A stretch of DNA of 64,000 nt from Lolliginicoccus suaedae (lineage in GTDB: Bacteria; Actinomycetota; Actinomycetes; Mycobacteriales; Mycobacteriaceae). This document shows positions 19,349 through 27,683 of the stretch, piece by piece. The stretch covers positions 235,846 through 299,845 of the forward strand of contig NZ_VSSO01000002.1 of NCBI RefSeq assembly GCF_008312885.1, read 5' to 3'. The position numbers were made by a program, and so were the translations under genes. Under the pieces are notes generated by a model. It did no database searches and was not told the origin of the DNA. It was given only the letters and a program-made list of their open reading frames with translations. How positions within the stretch are numbered: position 1 is the stretch's first letter; every line of letters begins with the position of its first letter.

Positions 19349-20572
19349 ATGCCAAAACCGGACATGGGCCAGGATGTCGTCTACCTCATCGCGCCCAGTG
19401 GTCACCCCAACTACGGCGATGAGCTGATCGCCGCGCAGTGGCTGCGCTTCCTCGCGCGCCGCCGCCCTCGCTCCCTGGTGGTGCTCGACTGCCACACGCC
19501 CGGCCAGGCATCGATCCTTCTCCACGGACTGCACCCGAACGTCATGTTCGTCGACACCGCCTGGCGGCTCGCGATGGATGCCAGCACGCGGGAGCCCGCG
19601 CAGGCCGAGGACTTCCTCGCCCACGTCATCGCGGAACCGGGCCGCGCCTGCCTCATCGTCGACGGCATCGAGCTGCTCGCCCGTGCGTCGAGCATCCACC
19701 TGCTCGGCGGCGGCTACCTCAACGCGATGTGGCCCCACCACTACAATCTCCTCGACATCGCCAAGTCGGCCCAGCAACGCTCCGGAGCGCGCCTCTACGC
19801 CACCGGGCAAGGACTCATGCCCGCGGAGGACACCGTCCGCATCGCCGCTGCCACCCGGCACTTCGATGTCTTCGATGTCCGCGACCAGCCCTCCACGCGG
19901 TTCGACGGCACCATCCTCACCGGCGACGATGCCTGGCTCGACCTGCCCGCCGCGCCCACCAGGGGCACCGCGGCCGAGGCGGCGCGGCGTGGCACCGTGC
20001 TGTGCCTGCAATCCGATCTGACCGGCAGTGACGACGGTGCCGCGCGGCTCGCTACCCTCGTCCGTGGTCTCCTCGACCACTGGGGGACTCCCGGCAGCGA
20101 CATCGCCGTCGTCGAGGCTATTCCCGGCACCGATCGCGTCGTGTTCGATCTGCTCGCGGACCGCCTCGGCGGAGCACTGTTCGTGCCCTTCACCGAGATC
20201 TGGCGGCACGGTTTTCCCGCCAGCCCCAGCCAGGCGTGGATCAGCACGCGCTTCCACCCGCACCTCATCGCCGCCGCAGCAGGCGCCTCCGGCATCGCCA
20301 TCAGTGGCCAGCGCGGCTACTACGACACCAAGCACCAGTCGCTGACGAGCCTTGGATCGGGCTGGACGCTGCTGCACCTCGACGACGACCCCCAGGAAGT
20401 GCCACGGCCAGCATCCGGTGGATTCGCTGCCTCCGACGCCGAGATGCTCACTGGCGCCAAGAACGATCTCGCTGACGCCCTGTATCCGCCAGTTCCCCTG
20501 CGCGATCGCGCCCGCGCCCTCGCGCCACCGATGGTCAAGCGTGGGGCGCGCAGGCTCGCCGGCAGGGGGTAG
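19349..20572 (+). CDS. Polysaccharide pyruvyl transferase-family protein
   Basis: The 407-residue protein opens with VVYLIAPSGHPNYGDELIAAQWL, whose PNYGDELI element marks the polysaccharide pyruvyl transferase family, and later has HLLGGGYLNAMWP and WISTRFHPHLIAAAAG, the GGG and R-x-H elements of the same fold. Members add pyruvate ketals to sugars using phosphoenolpyruvate, but several lack proven activity. It is transcribed divergently from wzm, which suggests modification of a surface glycan. The ATG at 19349 is chosen; a second Met lies five codons later, and no good ribosome site separates them. Confidence 0.75.
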   Translation: MPKPDMGQDVVYLIAPSGHPNYGDELIAAQWLRFLARRRPRSLVVLDCHTPGQASILLHGLHPNVMFVDTAWRLAMDASTREPAQAEDFLAHVIAEPGRACLIVDGIELLARASSIHLLGGGYLNAMWPHHYNLLDIAKSAQQRSGARLYATGQGLMPAEDTVRIAAATRHFDVFDVRDQPSTRFDGTILTGDDAWLDLPAAPTRGTAAEAARRGTVLCLQSDLTGSDDGAARLATLVRGLLDHWGTPGSDIAVVEAIPGTDRVVFDLLADRLGGALFVPFTEIWRHGFPASPSQAWISTRFHPHLIAAAAGASGIAISGQRGYYDTKHQSLTSLGSGWTLLHLDDDPQEVPRPASGGFAASDAEMLTGAKNDLADALYPPVPLRDRARALAPPMVKRGARRLAGRG

Positions 20573-20578
20573 GGGCGC

Positions 20579-21121
20579 CTACAGGTACTGGCCGGTGCCG
20601 TGGCCGTTCGGATGCGGCTCGCCAGCTTCGGGCATGCGCGGATCGGTCTCCTGGGAGCCGCCCAGGCTCATGCCGGGTGGCAGTGCGCCCTGCCGGATCT
20701 GCTCGAGCTGCGCCCGTGCCGCCATCTGCTGGGCGAACAGTGCTGTCTGGATCCCGTGGAAAACACCCTCGAGCCAGCCCACGAGCTGCGCCTGCGCGAT
20801 GCGCAGCTCCGCGTCCGACGGCACGGCGTCCTCGTTGAACGGCAGCGTCAACCGGTCGAGCTCCTCGCGCAGCTCGGGCGCGAGGCCGTCCTGCAGCTCC
20901 CGGATCGACGAGTCATGGACCTCCCGCAGCCGCGACCTGCTCGCCTCGTCCAGCGGGGCCGTGCGGACCTCCTCGAGGAGCTGCTTGATCATGGTGCCGA
21001 TGCGCATGACCTTCGCGGGCTGCTCCACCAGATCGGTCAAGGGCGTCTCGCGCGGCTCGGTGCCAGCACGATCGTCGCTCGTGCCGAGCACCTCGATGCC
21101 GTCATGGTCGGTAAGAGTCAT
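20579..21121 (-). CDS. bpa: Bacterial proteasome activator Bpa/PafE
   Basis: Bpa forms dodecameric rings that open the 20S proteasome gate without ATP and feed it unfolded proteins. The 180-residue protein matches the family in the helical core (KVMRIGTMIKQLLEEVR ... RLTLPFNEDAVPSDAELRIAQAQLVGWLEGVFHGIQ, quoted here only in pieces such as PSDAELRIAQAQLVGWLEG) and ends in GQYL, the proteasome-docking C-terminal motif. Presence of Bpa implies that the organism has a 20S proteasome. The ATG at 21121 is used; another Met lies four codons upstream. It is convergent with the pyruvyl transferase gene, with only seven bases between. Confidence 0.92.
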   Translation of the reverse strand: MTLTDHDGIEVLGTSDDRAGTEPRETPLTDLVEQPAKVMRIGTMIKQLLEEVRTAPLDEASRSRLREVHDSSIRELQDGLAPELREELDRLTLPFNEDAVPSDAELRIAQAQLVGWLEGVFHGIQTALFAQQMAARAQLEQIRQGALPPGMSLGGSQETDPRMPEAGEPHPNGHGTGQYL

Positions 21122-21184
21122 GCATACCATCATGCGGTCGGTGCCACGCCAGCGCTAATCCGCCAGCGAAAGCCCACTCGCGAC

Positions 21185-22183
21185 TCAACTGACCCGCAGC
21201 AGGACCTTGCCCGCGACGTTCCCGGAATCGAGCAGCTCGTGCGCCTTGGCCGCATCGGTGATCGGCAGCTCGTCATGGATCACCGGACGCACCAGCCCCG
21301 CCTCGATCATCGGCCACACGCAACGCATGGTCTCCTGGATGATCTGCTCCTTGCTCGACTCGCCCACTACCGGCCGACCCCGCAGGTTCGTCGCCGTCAC
21401 CGTGGCCCGCTTCGCCAGCAGCTTCGCCAGATCGACCTCCGCGCGGCGCCCGCCCTGCAAGCCGATGATGACGATCTGCCCATCCATGCCCAGTGCATCG
21501 ATGTTCCGGTCCAGATACTTCGCGCCCATGATGTCGAGAATGATGTCCGCCCCCGGGTGGGAGAACTCCTTCGTGTAATAGGCCATCTCGGCGACGAAAT
21601 CGTCGTCCTTGTAGTTGATGACATAGCGGGCACCGAGCTCACGGCACAGCGCGAGCTTCTCCGCCGAGCCCGCCGTCACCGCCACCCGCACATTCATCGT
21701 GCGTGCCACCTGGATCGCATGCGTGCCGATGCCGCTCGCCCCGCCGTGGATGAGCAACGTCTGCCCACGATGCATCCCCGCGCGCATCCCCAAGTTCGAC
21801 CACACCGTGCACGCCGCCTCCGGCAAGCTCGCCGCCGAGTACAGGTCCACACCCTTGGGCACGCGCATCAGCTGAGCCTCCGGCACTGCCACGAACTCCG
21901 CGTACCCGCCCCCGGAGAGCAGCGCGCACACATCATCGCCGACTCGCCAGCCCTGCACGCCCTCGCCGAGCTCCACGATCGTGCCGGAGCATTCCAGGCC
22001 CAGGATCGGGCTCGCCCCCTCCGGCGGCGGATAGTGCCCCGCGCGCTGCAACAGATCAGCACGGTTCACAGCGGTCGCCGCCACCCTCAGCAGCACCTCG
22101 CCCCGCCCTGGGCGCGCATCGGGCACCCGCTCCCACTGCAACACATCGGGACCGCCGGACCGGGACATAGTGATCGCACGCAT
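21185..22183 (-). CDS. NAD(P)H-quinone oxidoreductase, zinc-independent MDR family
   Basis: The 332-residue medium-chain reductase starts MRAITMSRSGGPDVLQW and lacks the zinc ligands of alcohol dehydrogenases. It has the substrate-side NRADLLQRAGHYPPPEGAS stretch of the quinone oxidoreductase/PIG3 group and a nucleotide motif in LLIHGGASGIGTHAIQVA. Typical members reduce quinones or enals with NADPH. A mycobacterial counterpart (Rv3777) lies in the same neighbourhood as bpa. A longer reading to 22240 adds an arginine-rich leader and is not preferred. It faces the marR gene, which could regulate it, although no shared operator is obvious. Confidence 0.87.
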   Translation of the reverse strand: MRAITMSRSGGPDVLQWERVPDARPGRGEVLLRVAATAVNRADLLQRAGHYPPPEGASPILGLECSGTIVELGEGVQGWRVGDDVCALLSGGGYAEFVAVPEAQLMRVPKGVDLYSAASLPEAACTVWSNLGMRAGMHRGQTLLIHGGASGIGTHAIQVARTMNVRVAVTAGSAEKLALCRELGARYVINYKDDDFVAEMAYYTKEFSHPGADIILDIMGAKYLDRNIDALGMDGQIVIIGLQGGRRAEVDLAKLLAKRATVTATNLRGRPVVGESSKEQIIQETMRCVWPMIEAGLVRPVIHDELPITDAAKAHELLDSGNVAGKVLLRVS

Positions 22184-22259
22184 GGTCCTGAGGGTAGTCG
22201 CCCACCCCGTGCGGCGGCGCGACCTTGACCAGTAAGCCAATGCGCGGATCCCTGCCTGG

Positions 22260-22284
22260 TATGACTATTCTCTTACGTGTCATA
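22260..22284. promoter_or_regulatory. Candidate MarR operator
   Basis: TATGAC and GTCATA form an inverted repeat separated by 13 bases, 32 bp before the MarR start codon and in the divergent region with the quinone oxidoreductase gene. Assignment to MarR is by position only. Confidence 0.45.
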
Positions 22285-22315
22285 AAGGATCAATCGGCGG
22301 AAGGACACGCGCTCC

Positions 22316-22804
22316 ATGGGGGACAGCGAGAATAGCGGCATCGACTGGCTCAATGCCAACGAGCAACGAGCCTGGCGCGCCTTCATAGACGGCAGCCAAC
22401 GCCTCATTGGTCTGCTCAACCGTGACCTCGCCACCAGCGACTCCCTCTCCATCGCCGACTACCGCATCCTCGTGCTGCTCAGCGAATCGCCGAAGGGCGC
22501 GCTCCGCATGAGCGAGATCGCCGACGGCATCGTCGCCTCCCGCAGCAAGCTCACCCACCAGGCCCGCCGCATGGAATCGGCCGGCCTCATCCGCCGCGAA
22601 GCCTGCTCCGAGGACGGCCGCGGAGTATGCGCCCACATCACCGACACCGGGCGCGAGGCCCTCAAGAAGGCAGCCCGCAACCACGTCACCAGCGTCCGCT
22701 CCTACTTCATCGACCTCCTCGACGACACCGAGCTCGACGCCCTCGCCAGCATCTTCGAGAAGATCGACAACCACGTCATCGCCAAGCAACACGACGACGA
22801 CTGA
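22316..22804 (+). CDS. MarR-family transcriptional regulator
   Basis: A 162-residue winged-helix regulator with the MarR layout: an N-terminal dimerisation helix (NEQRAWRAFIDGSQRLIGLLNRDL in pieces), the recognition region LRMSEIADGIVASRSKLTHQARRM, and the wing RREACSEDGRGVCAHITDTGREAL (quoted in parts). No cysteine pair typical of OhrR is placed for redox sensing; the single Cys in REACSEDGRG is in the wing. It is divergent from the quinone oxidoreductase gene, a common arrangement when the regulator senses a quinone or phenolic compound, but the ligand is unknown. Confidence 0.88.
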   Translation: MGDSENSGIDWLNANEQRAWRAFIDGSQRLIGLLNRDLATSDSLSIADYRILVLLSESPKGALRMSEIADGIVASRSKLTHQARRMESAGLIRREACSEDGRGVCAHITDTGREALKKAARNHVTSVRSYFIDLLDDTELDALASIFEKIDNHVIAKQHDDD

Positions 22805-22846
22805 ACGATTCGCCCCCGCTCGCACCCGTTCGCTAGGATCGCCTAC

Positions 22847-22932
22847 GGAAGCGTGGCAGAGCGGCCGAATGCACTCGCCTTGAAAGCGAGCGTCGTTAAC
22901 AGCGACCGGGGGTTCAAATCCCTCCGCTTCCG
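22847..22932 (+). tRNA. tRNA-Ser (anticodon TGA)
   Basis: The acceptor arms GGAAGCG and CGCTTCC pair, the anticodon loop CTTGAAA gives TGA, there is a long variable arm, and the T-loop GGTTCAAATCC is canonical. CCA is not encoded. TAGGAT ends nine bases before the 5' end and may be its -10 element. Confidence 0.95.
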
Positions 22933-22939
22933 CTTGATG

Positions 22940-22973
22940 CCCTGACCTGTTCGCACGGGTCAGGGTGTTTTTT
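22940..22973 (+). terminator. Rho-independent terminator of tRNA-Ser(TGA)
   Basis: CCCTGACC pairs with GGTCAGGG around an 8-9 base loop, followed by TGTTTTTT. Confidence 0.9.
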
Positions 22974-23030
22974 GTTGGAGATGGCTTGGGGCGGTAGGGC
23001 TGTGCGGGTTGCTCGTGGCCCCCAGTGGGC

Positions 23031-23156
23031 GCCTGCCACCTTCGACGCGGAGCTGCCACCCGTGGGGGACGCCTGCCACCCTTGGTGCAGAGCTGCCACC
23101 GATATTTCCGTGGGCGCTATCGCTAAAGGTGGCGGGAACCAGCTAGAGGTGGCGGG
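23031..23156. repeat. Phased CTGCCACC octamers and their inverted counterparts
   Basis: CTGCCACC starts at 23033, 23053, 23073 and 23093, exactly 20 bp apart, and GGTGGCGG follows at 23128 and 23148, again 20 bp apart. The whole can fold as a large imperfect palindrome. It lies in the gap between tRNA-Ser(TGA) and the small gene at 23239, where I see no coding region. Confidence 0.75.
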
Positions 23157-23238
23157 AGCGCACGGGGCGCATTGCGATTTGTCCACAACAATCCTACGGA
23201 TCCGCCGCTAGCGGCTTATTCGGATCAGTGCAGGCGAT

Positions 23239-23481
23239 CTACAAGCCCGCCCCTTTCGCCTTCTGGTCCGCCAGGCGTGCGGCTTCTTCATCACTGACCT
23301 CCTCGTAGTCTCCACTGAAGGCGATCTTGGTGGTCAGTCGGCGCGCGACCTGCGGATCCAGCGTCCGCCAAAAACTGCCGGTGAAGGTGTCCACCGCAGC
23401 CTCGTGGAACCCCGGCACTCCCACCCCGTCGTCGCTGTGGACCCGCACGAGCCGCAAGGCTCCATCTGAGAAGTACCTCAT
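23239..23481 (-). CDS. Small hypothetical protein (80 aa)
   Basis: I do not recognise this family. The protein is soluble-looking and acidic at the C-terminus (DYEEVSDEEAARLADQK), with a core DTFTGSFWRTLDPQVARRLTTKIAF. The start is well supported by GGAGGAAACG directly before the ATG at 23481. It lies alone between the phased repeat region and the end of the nucleotidase-like gene, on the same strand as the latter and 63 bp upstream of that gene's stop region, so it is not obviously in an operon. Confidence 0.6.
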   Translation of the reverse strand: MRYFSDGALRLVRVHSDDGVGVPGFHEAAVDTFTGSFWRTLDPQVARRLTTKIAFSGDYEEVSDEEAARLADQKAKGAGL

Positions 23482-23544
23482 CGTTTCCTCCGTGTTCGAC
23501 CCTGCCCTCATGCTAGGCAACGCGGCGGCTGTTGCATTCCGCCC

Positions 23545-25191
23545 CTACCCCGTCCGGGTGATGCGGTCCTGCTCGTCGACGGTCGCGGGGGCGTGGTCGG
23601 CGATGTAGGTGCGTAGCGCGCTGGCGCCGCGGATGGTGGTCTCGGGCTCAGCGTCGTCGAGGACGGTGAAGCCGCTACCGGGGCTGGTGAGCACGGGATC
23701 GACGACGATGCGGTATTCCAGTCCTGGTTGCACGGGCTCGGCGTTGATGGTGATGCCGCTGATCCGGGAGCCGATGGGGGCGGATTCGTCGATGGTGTAG
23801 GCGAGCGCGGCCGAGGGCTGGAGGAGTGTGGCGCGGTCGTCCTGGAATTGCTGCTCGAGCAGTCGTGCGAGGGTGTCGCCGGTGATGTCGATGGTGGCGA
23901 GCGGGGTGTTGTCCACGGCGGCGAAGATGTCGCCGTGGGTGACGGTCTCGTGGAGGTCGTCGCGCAGGAAGGCGGGGTGGATCAGCGCCGCGACGGCAGG
24001 TGCGTCGTTGTTGCGCCCGTTGTGGGAGTAGACGGCTGCGTCGGCGATGAGCCTGCCGAGGGGGCTCTCGGTCACGGCGGAGACTGGCTTGGGGGCTTGC
24101 CGGGTGAGTGTTCCCACGGGCGTGCGCGCGGCTTCGCTGATGGTGGTCTCGAGGGCGTCGAGGGTGGCGGCGACGTCGTCGGCGGGGTCGATGTCGCGGG
24201 TGACGATCTGGTTGAACACGCTCACCCGGTCGCGCTGCACATCGCCGGTGGTGCCGTCGATCACGAGGTCGGCGACGGCGATGGTGCGGCCGTGAGACCC
24301 TGCGGCGAGGAGCGGGCGGTCGTTGCCGGCGGGGTCGCGCACGAGGCATGTGTAGGGGCGCGCGCCGCTGGTCAGGACGAGGTCGATCTGGGGTGGGGCT
24401 TGGGCGGCGAGGCCGTGTGCCGCGGTGTTGCCGGCGCCGCAGTCGCTGGGGCCGCCGGGCTCCTCGGGCAGGTCCGGGCTGTTGACGAGCAGGACCATCG
24501 CGGCAACACCGAGCCCCTCGAGTGCTTCGGTGGCGTTGGTGATGGTCTCGCGCTCAGAGGCGAGGGTGTATTCCGGTCCGGCTTCATCGTGGAGCGTGGC
24601 GCCGATGATGCCGATGGGGGTGCCGTTGACGTGCCGGATGGTGAACGGTGCGGTCAATGGCGTGTGGGTGGGGCCGTAGATGTTGGAGCTGACCAGGGGG
24701 AACGCTGCGCCGTCGAAAGTAGTTTCCTCATCGCACTCGTCGTCGAGGTGGCATCCGCCGTCCGCCTTGCGGAGCAGCTCGGGGACACCCTCGGCGAGCT
24801 CGGTGGAGCCGATGGCGGAGGCGTCGAGGCCCCAGGTGTCGAGCAGGTCGATGACGGGCTCGTGGCGGAGCACGGCGGTGCGGCTCGGCTCGTCCGGCGC
24901 GGCGACGTTGTTGCCCGTGGAGAGGAACAGGGAGCGGCCAGCCTGGCGGCGCAATTGGTCGAGGTAGGTGCCGAGGTTCGCGGCGCCGCCCGCGTCGATG
25001 CGGGACCCGTCGGATTGCAGGACCGTTCCGGCCTCGCCGTCGAGAGGATCGAGGGCGCTGCGCAGGTCACCGATGGAGAGGATGCGAACCTGCACGTCGT
25101 CCGGATGGTTCGCGGTGGCGGCGGGCGTAGCGATGAGGGGCAACGCTAGCGCGATCACCGATGCGGCGACAGCATGACGGCGCATGCTCAT
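23545..25191 (-). CDS. Secreted 5'-nucleotidase/UDP-sugar hydrolase-family protein with degenerate metal site
   Basis: The 548-residue precursor has a Sec signal peptide (RRHAVAASVIALALPLIATPAATA, cleaved near residue 27). It then shows the two-domain layout of 5'-nucleotidases: a calcineurin-like N-terminal domain and a C-terminal substrate domain with AVTESPLGRLIADA and GDIFAAVDNTPLATIDITG. The metal-binding motifs are not intact. Where the family has N-D-x-H, D-N, G-N-H-E and G-H-T-H, this protein reads LSIGDLRSAL, STGNNVAA, IGSTELAEG and TSGARPY. It may therefore be a binding protein or an inactive enzyme. GAGGAGGCAGGGG precedes the ATG at 25191. Export to the cell surface is expected. 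Confidence 0.8.
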   Translation of the reverse strand: MSMRRHAVAASVIALALPLIATPAATANHPDDVQVRILSIGDLRSALDPLDGEAGTVLQSDGSRIDAGGAANLGTYLDQLRRQAGRSLFLSTGNNVAAPDEPSRTAVLRHEPVIDLLDTWGLDASAIGSTELAEGVPELLRKADGGCHLDDECDEETTFDGAAFPLVSSNIYGPTHTPLTAPFTIRHVNGTPIGIIGATLHDEAGPEYTLASERETITNATEALEGLGVAAMVLLVNSPDLPEEPGGPSDCGAGNTAAHGLAAQAPPQIDLVLTSGARPYTCLVRDPAGNDRPLLAAGSHGRTIAVADLVIDGTTGDVQRDRVSVFNQIVTRDIDPADDVAATLDALETTISEAARTPVGTLTRQAPKPVSAVTESPLGRLIADAAVYSHNGRNNDAPAVAALIHPAFLRDDLHETVTHGDIFAAVDNTPLATIDITGDTLARLLEQQFQDDRATLLQPSAALAYTIDESAPIGSRISGITINAEPVQPGLEYRIVVDPVLTSPGSGFTVLDDAEPETTIRGASALRTYIADHAPATVDEQDRITRTG

Positions 25192-25334
25192 CCCCTGCCT
25201 CCTCGACCAGCCTTCGTGTCCTGCGCGTGCGCGCTTCCCACTGAACCCAGTGTGGGGGGTGCCGACAGTTCGGGGGGCAACCATCGGATCACGGTTGCAT
25301 CACTATCCGGTGCACCGCCGCGGTGCCGGGAGAG

Positions 25335-26459
25335 CTACCGCCGGGCCAGCGCGAGCGCCGCGTCGCTGAGCGCGAAGTCGAGGAACTGGTCGTTCTCGAA
25401 GGCATCGCCGACGGTGACGCGCACGCCCTCGCCAGCGAACGGGCGCACCAGTACCCCGGCTTCGGCGCAGCGCGTGGAGAACTCCGCCGCGTTGCCGCCC
25501 AGGTGCAGCCAGACGAAGTTCGCATGCGTCCGGGGCACCTCGTAGCCTGCCGCGAGCAGGGCAGCGCGCACGCGCTCGCGCTCGGCCACCACCACGTCGG
25601 TGCGCTCGAGGAGCTCGGCCTCGGCGCCGAGGGAAGCCAGCGCTGCTGCTTGGGCCAGGCTGTTGACGCTGAACGGGATGTATACCTTGCTGACCGTGGC
25701 GATCACCTCGGGCGAGCCCACGGCGTAGCCGATGCGCAGCCCGGCGAGTCCGTACGCCTTGGAGAATGTCCGGAGCACCACCACGTTCGCGCGGCCGCGG
25801 CCCAGCGCGATGCCATCGGGCAGGTCGCCGTCGGCGAAGTCCTCGGCGCGCAGGTACTCGATGTACGCCTCATCGAGCACCACGAGCACATTGCTTGGCA
25901 CGGCGTCGAGGAAGCGCTCGAGCTCGCCCCGCCCCACCGCGGTGCCCGTGGGGTTGTTCGGATTGCACACGAGCACGAGCCTCGTGCGGCCGGTGATCGC
26001 GGCCAGCATCGCATCGAGGTCATGCACGTGCCCCGGGGCCAGCGGCACCCGCACGGGATTGGCTCCCGCGACGAGGGCGACGAGCGGATACGCCTCGAAC
26101 GAGCGCCACGCGAACAGCACCTCATCGCCGGGCGAGCACGTCGCGAGGACGAGCTGCTGGCACAGGCTCACCGAGCCGCACCCCACCGACACCTGCTCGG
26201 CTGTCACGCCGAGCCGCTCGGCCAACGCCTCCCGGACTGCCACCGAGCCATTGTCCGGATACCTATTGACGCCCTGGGCGGCGGCAGCGATGGCGCCCAC
26301 CACGCTGGGCAGGGGGCCCGGCGTGCTCTCGTTGCTCGCCAGCTTCAGCGCGCCCGGCCACGACTTTCCCGGCACATACATCGGCAGCGTCTCGAGGTCG
26401 GGACGGAGCTGGACGCGCGTGGACTGGTCGCTGGCAGGATCCTGGGGCGAAGTGGTCAC
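25335..26459 (-). CDS. pat: Aromatic-amino-acid/histidinol-phosphate-type aminotransferase (Pat/HisC2)
   Basis: A 374-residue fold-type I PLP enzyme with the PLP lysine in TFSKAYGLAGLRIGYA, the cofactor motif NPNNPTGT and DEAYIEY. It belongs to the HisC-like branch that in mycobacteria and corynebacteria acts as a phenylalanine/aromatic aminotransferase (Pat, Rv3772). That branch fits the presence of tyrA (prephenate dehydrogenase) 3 kb away: together they would make tyrosine and phenylalanine from prephenate-derived keto acids. A role in histidine synthesis cannot be excluded from sequence. It is divergent from the hydrolase gene at 26522. Confidence 0.85.
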   Translation of the reverse strand: MTTSPQDPASDQSTRVQLRPDLETLPMYVPGKSWPGALKLASNESTPGPLPSVVGAIAAAAQGVNRYPDNGSVAVREALAERLGVTAEQVSVGCGSVSLCQQLVLATCSPGDEVLFAWRSFEAYPLVALVAGANPVRVPLAPGHVHDLDAMLAAITGRTRLVLVCNPNNPTGTAVGRGELERFLDAVPSNVLVVLDEAYIEYLRAEDFADGDLPDGIALGRGRANVVVLRTFSKAYGLAGLRIGYAVGSPEVIATVSKVYIPFSVNSLAQAAALASLGAEAELLERTDVVVAERERVRAALLAAGYEVPRTHANFVWLHLGGNAAEFSTRCAEAGVLVRPFAGEGVRVTVGDAFENDQFLDFALSDAALALARR

Positions 26460-26521
26460 CTGCGCGAGAATAGTCGTTCCAGGCCTCGAAAATCATGGCG
26501 AGGAGTGGGAGAGTAGAACCT

Positions 26522-27265
26522 ATGTCGGGAATCCACACTTCACGAGCCCGGCAGGAATACGCGGCCCTGCCGGATGCGTCCACCCGTGTGCCGCTCACCG
26601 TCATCGCGCCCGAGTCACCACCCCGCGGCGGGATCGTCTTCCTCCATGAGATGCGCGAGTTCCACGAGCCCCTGCTGCAGCTCATGCATGAGCTCGCGGA
26701 CGATGGCTGGCTCCTAGCGGCACCGCACCTGTTCCACCGCCAGCCCGAGGATCGCATGGATCCGGTGTTCGGCGCGGAACTGTTCAACGATGCGGAAGCT
26801 GCCCGCGGCTGGCTGATCGACCAGGAGATCGAGGCGGACAGCGTCGGTGTGATCGGGTTCGACAGCGCAGGCACAGCGGCCGCGATAGTCGCTACCCAGC
26901 AACCCTATGGCGCGGCGATCAGCATTGCTCCGCATGGCATCGAGCGCGCGCTCGGTCCCGGAGCCACGCCCCTGCTCGAGACTGTGGCCTCGCTGCGCAC
27001 GCCGTGGCTCGGCATCTTCGGCGAGGACGATCCGCAGACCCCGCCGGACGCGGTGAACGCGCTGCGCAACGCGGCTTTGCGCGCGCCCGTCGCCACGCTG
27101 CTGGTGAGCTACCCGGGCCTTGCGCATCGGCCCGACGATGGATTCGGCGCATGGTCGTGGCACGACGTCGACGATGTGCCGGATGCGGAGCCCACGGATA
27201 CCGAGACCGCTGTGACAGCTGCGAAGCAGCACATGTTCGAGTGGCTCGACAGCTATCTCCGCTGA
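26522..27265 (+). CDS. Dienelactone hydrolase-family protein with altered nucleophile motif
   Basis: The 247-residue alpha/beta hydrolase has the dienelactone hydrolase layout: strand-loop GGIVFLHEMREFHEP, the region VIGFDSAGTAAAIVA where the family has G-F-C-x-G-G, an acid in GIFGEDDPQTPP, and a histidine in GLAHRPDDGFGAW. The cysteine nucleophile is replaced by Asp (GFDSAG); the adjacent Ser might substitute. Enzyme activity is thus uncertain. The start ATG at 26522 is chosen because the longer form to 26495 lies in the promoter region shared with pat. Confidence 0.7.
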   Translation: MSGIHTSRARQEYAALPDASTRVPLTVIAPESPPRGGIVFLHEMREFHEPLLQLMHELADDGWLLAAPHLFHRQPEDRMDPVFGAELFNDAEAARGWLIDQEIEADSVGVIGFDSAGTAAAIVATQQPYGAAISIAPHGIERALGPGATPLLETVASLRTPWLGIFGEDDPQTPPDAVNALRNAALRAPVATLLVSYPGLAHRPDDGFGAWSWHDVDDVPDAEPTDTETAVTAAKQHMFEWLDSYLR

Positions 27266-27291
27266 CCCCGCCACGCCGTCTGCCTCCGGTT

Positions 27292-27321
27292 TTGCAAAAC
27301 CACAGCAGACGTGTGTAGTCT
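27292..27321 (+). promoter_or_regulatory. Putative promoter of the tRNA-Ser(GCT)/tRNA-Arg(ACG) pair
   Basis: TTGCAA (27292-27297) and TAGTCT (27316-27321) are separated by 18 bases and end 27 bases before the tRNA-Ser 5' end. The -35 half lies in a perfect palindrome (GTTTTGCAAAAC). Confidence 0.5.
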
Positions 27322-27348
27322 TGCCGATGCCCGACGCAAAGGGTCCAG

Positions 27349-27440
27349 GGAGGCGTGCCAGAGCGGCCGAATGGGGCTCACTGCTAATGAGTTGTTCCCC
27401 TCAAAGGGAACCGGAGGTTCAAATCCTCTCGCCTCCGCCA
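27349..27440 (+). tRNA. tRNA-Ser (anticodon GCT)
   Basis: Acceptor arms GGAGGCG and CGCCTCC, anticodon loop CTGCTAA giving GCT, a long variable arm (CCCTCAAAGGG region) and a normal T-arm identify it. Unlike the other serine tRNAs in this window, CCA is encoded (27438-27440). Confidence 0.95.
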
Positions 27441-27472
27441 ACGGTGTTGCGGTAATACAAAAGAATATGTAC

Positions 27473-27545
27473 GCGCCCGTAGCTCAACGGATAGAGCATC
27501 TGACTACGGATCAGAAGGTTAGGGGTTCGAATCCCTTCGGGCGCA
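27473..27545 (+). tRNA. tRNA-Arg (anticodon ACG)
   Basis: Acceptor arms GCGCCCG and CGGGCGC, anticodon stem TCTGA/TCAGA, loop CTACGGA giving ACG, and T-loop GGTTCGAATCC. A34 of this tRNA is the substrate of TadA, whose gene lies 4 kb downstream. Confidence 0.95.
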
Positions 27546-27562
27546 CGTCTTGGTTGAGACAG

Positions 27563-27600
27563 CAATCGCCCCCGCACTCGTGCGGGGGCGATTGGGTTTC
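27563..27600 (+). terminator. Terminator of the tRNA pair
   Basis: CAATCGCCCCCGCA and TGCGGGGGCGATTG form a perfect 14-bp stem with loop CTCG, followed by GGGTTTCT. Confidence 0.85.
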
Positions 27601-27683
27601 TGGGGCCAGTATCGGTGCCGCGCGCACCAGGCAATCCCCACGTTCCGTTGCGCGAGGCCCCGGTGCTTCCTACGGTAGGGGGC

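Noticed and set aside
23031-23156. Phased repeats as a CRISPR array
   Set aside because: The repeated unit is only 8 bp, spacers are 12 bp and partly repeated themselves, part of the units is inverted, and no cas gene is near.
23728-25149. A 473-codon plus-strand frame opposite the nucleotidase-like gene
   Set aside because: Gly/Val/Asp-rich antisense reading without ribosome site or domain.
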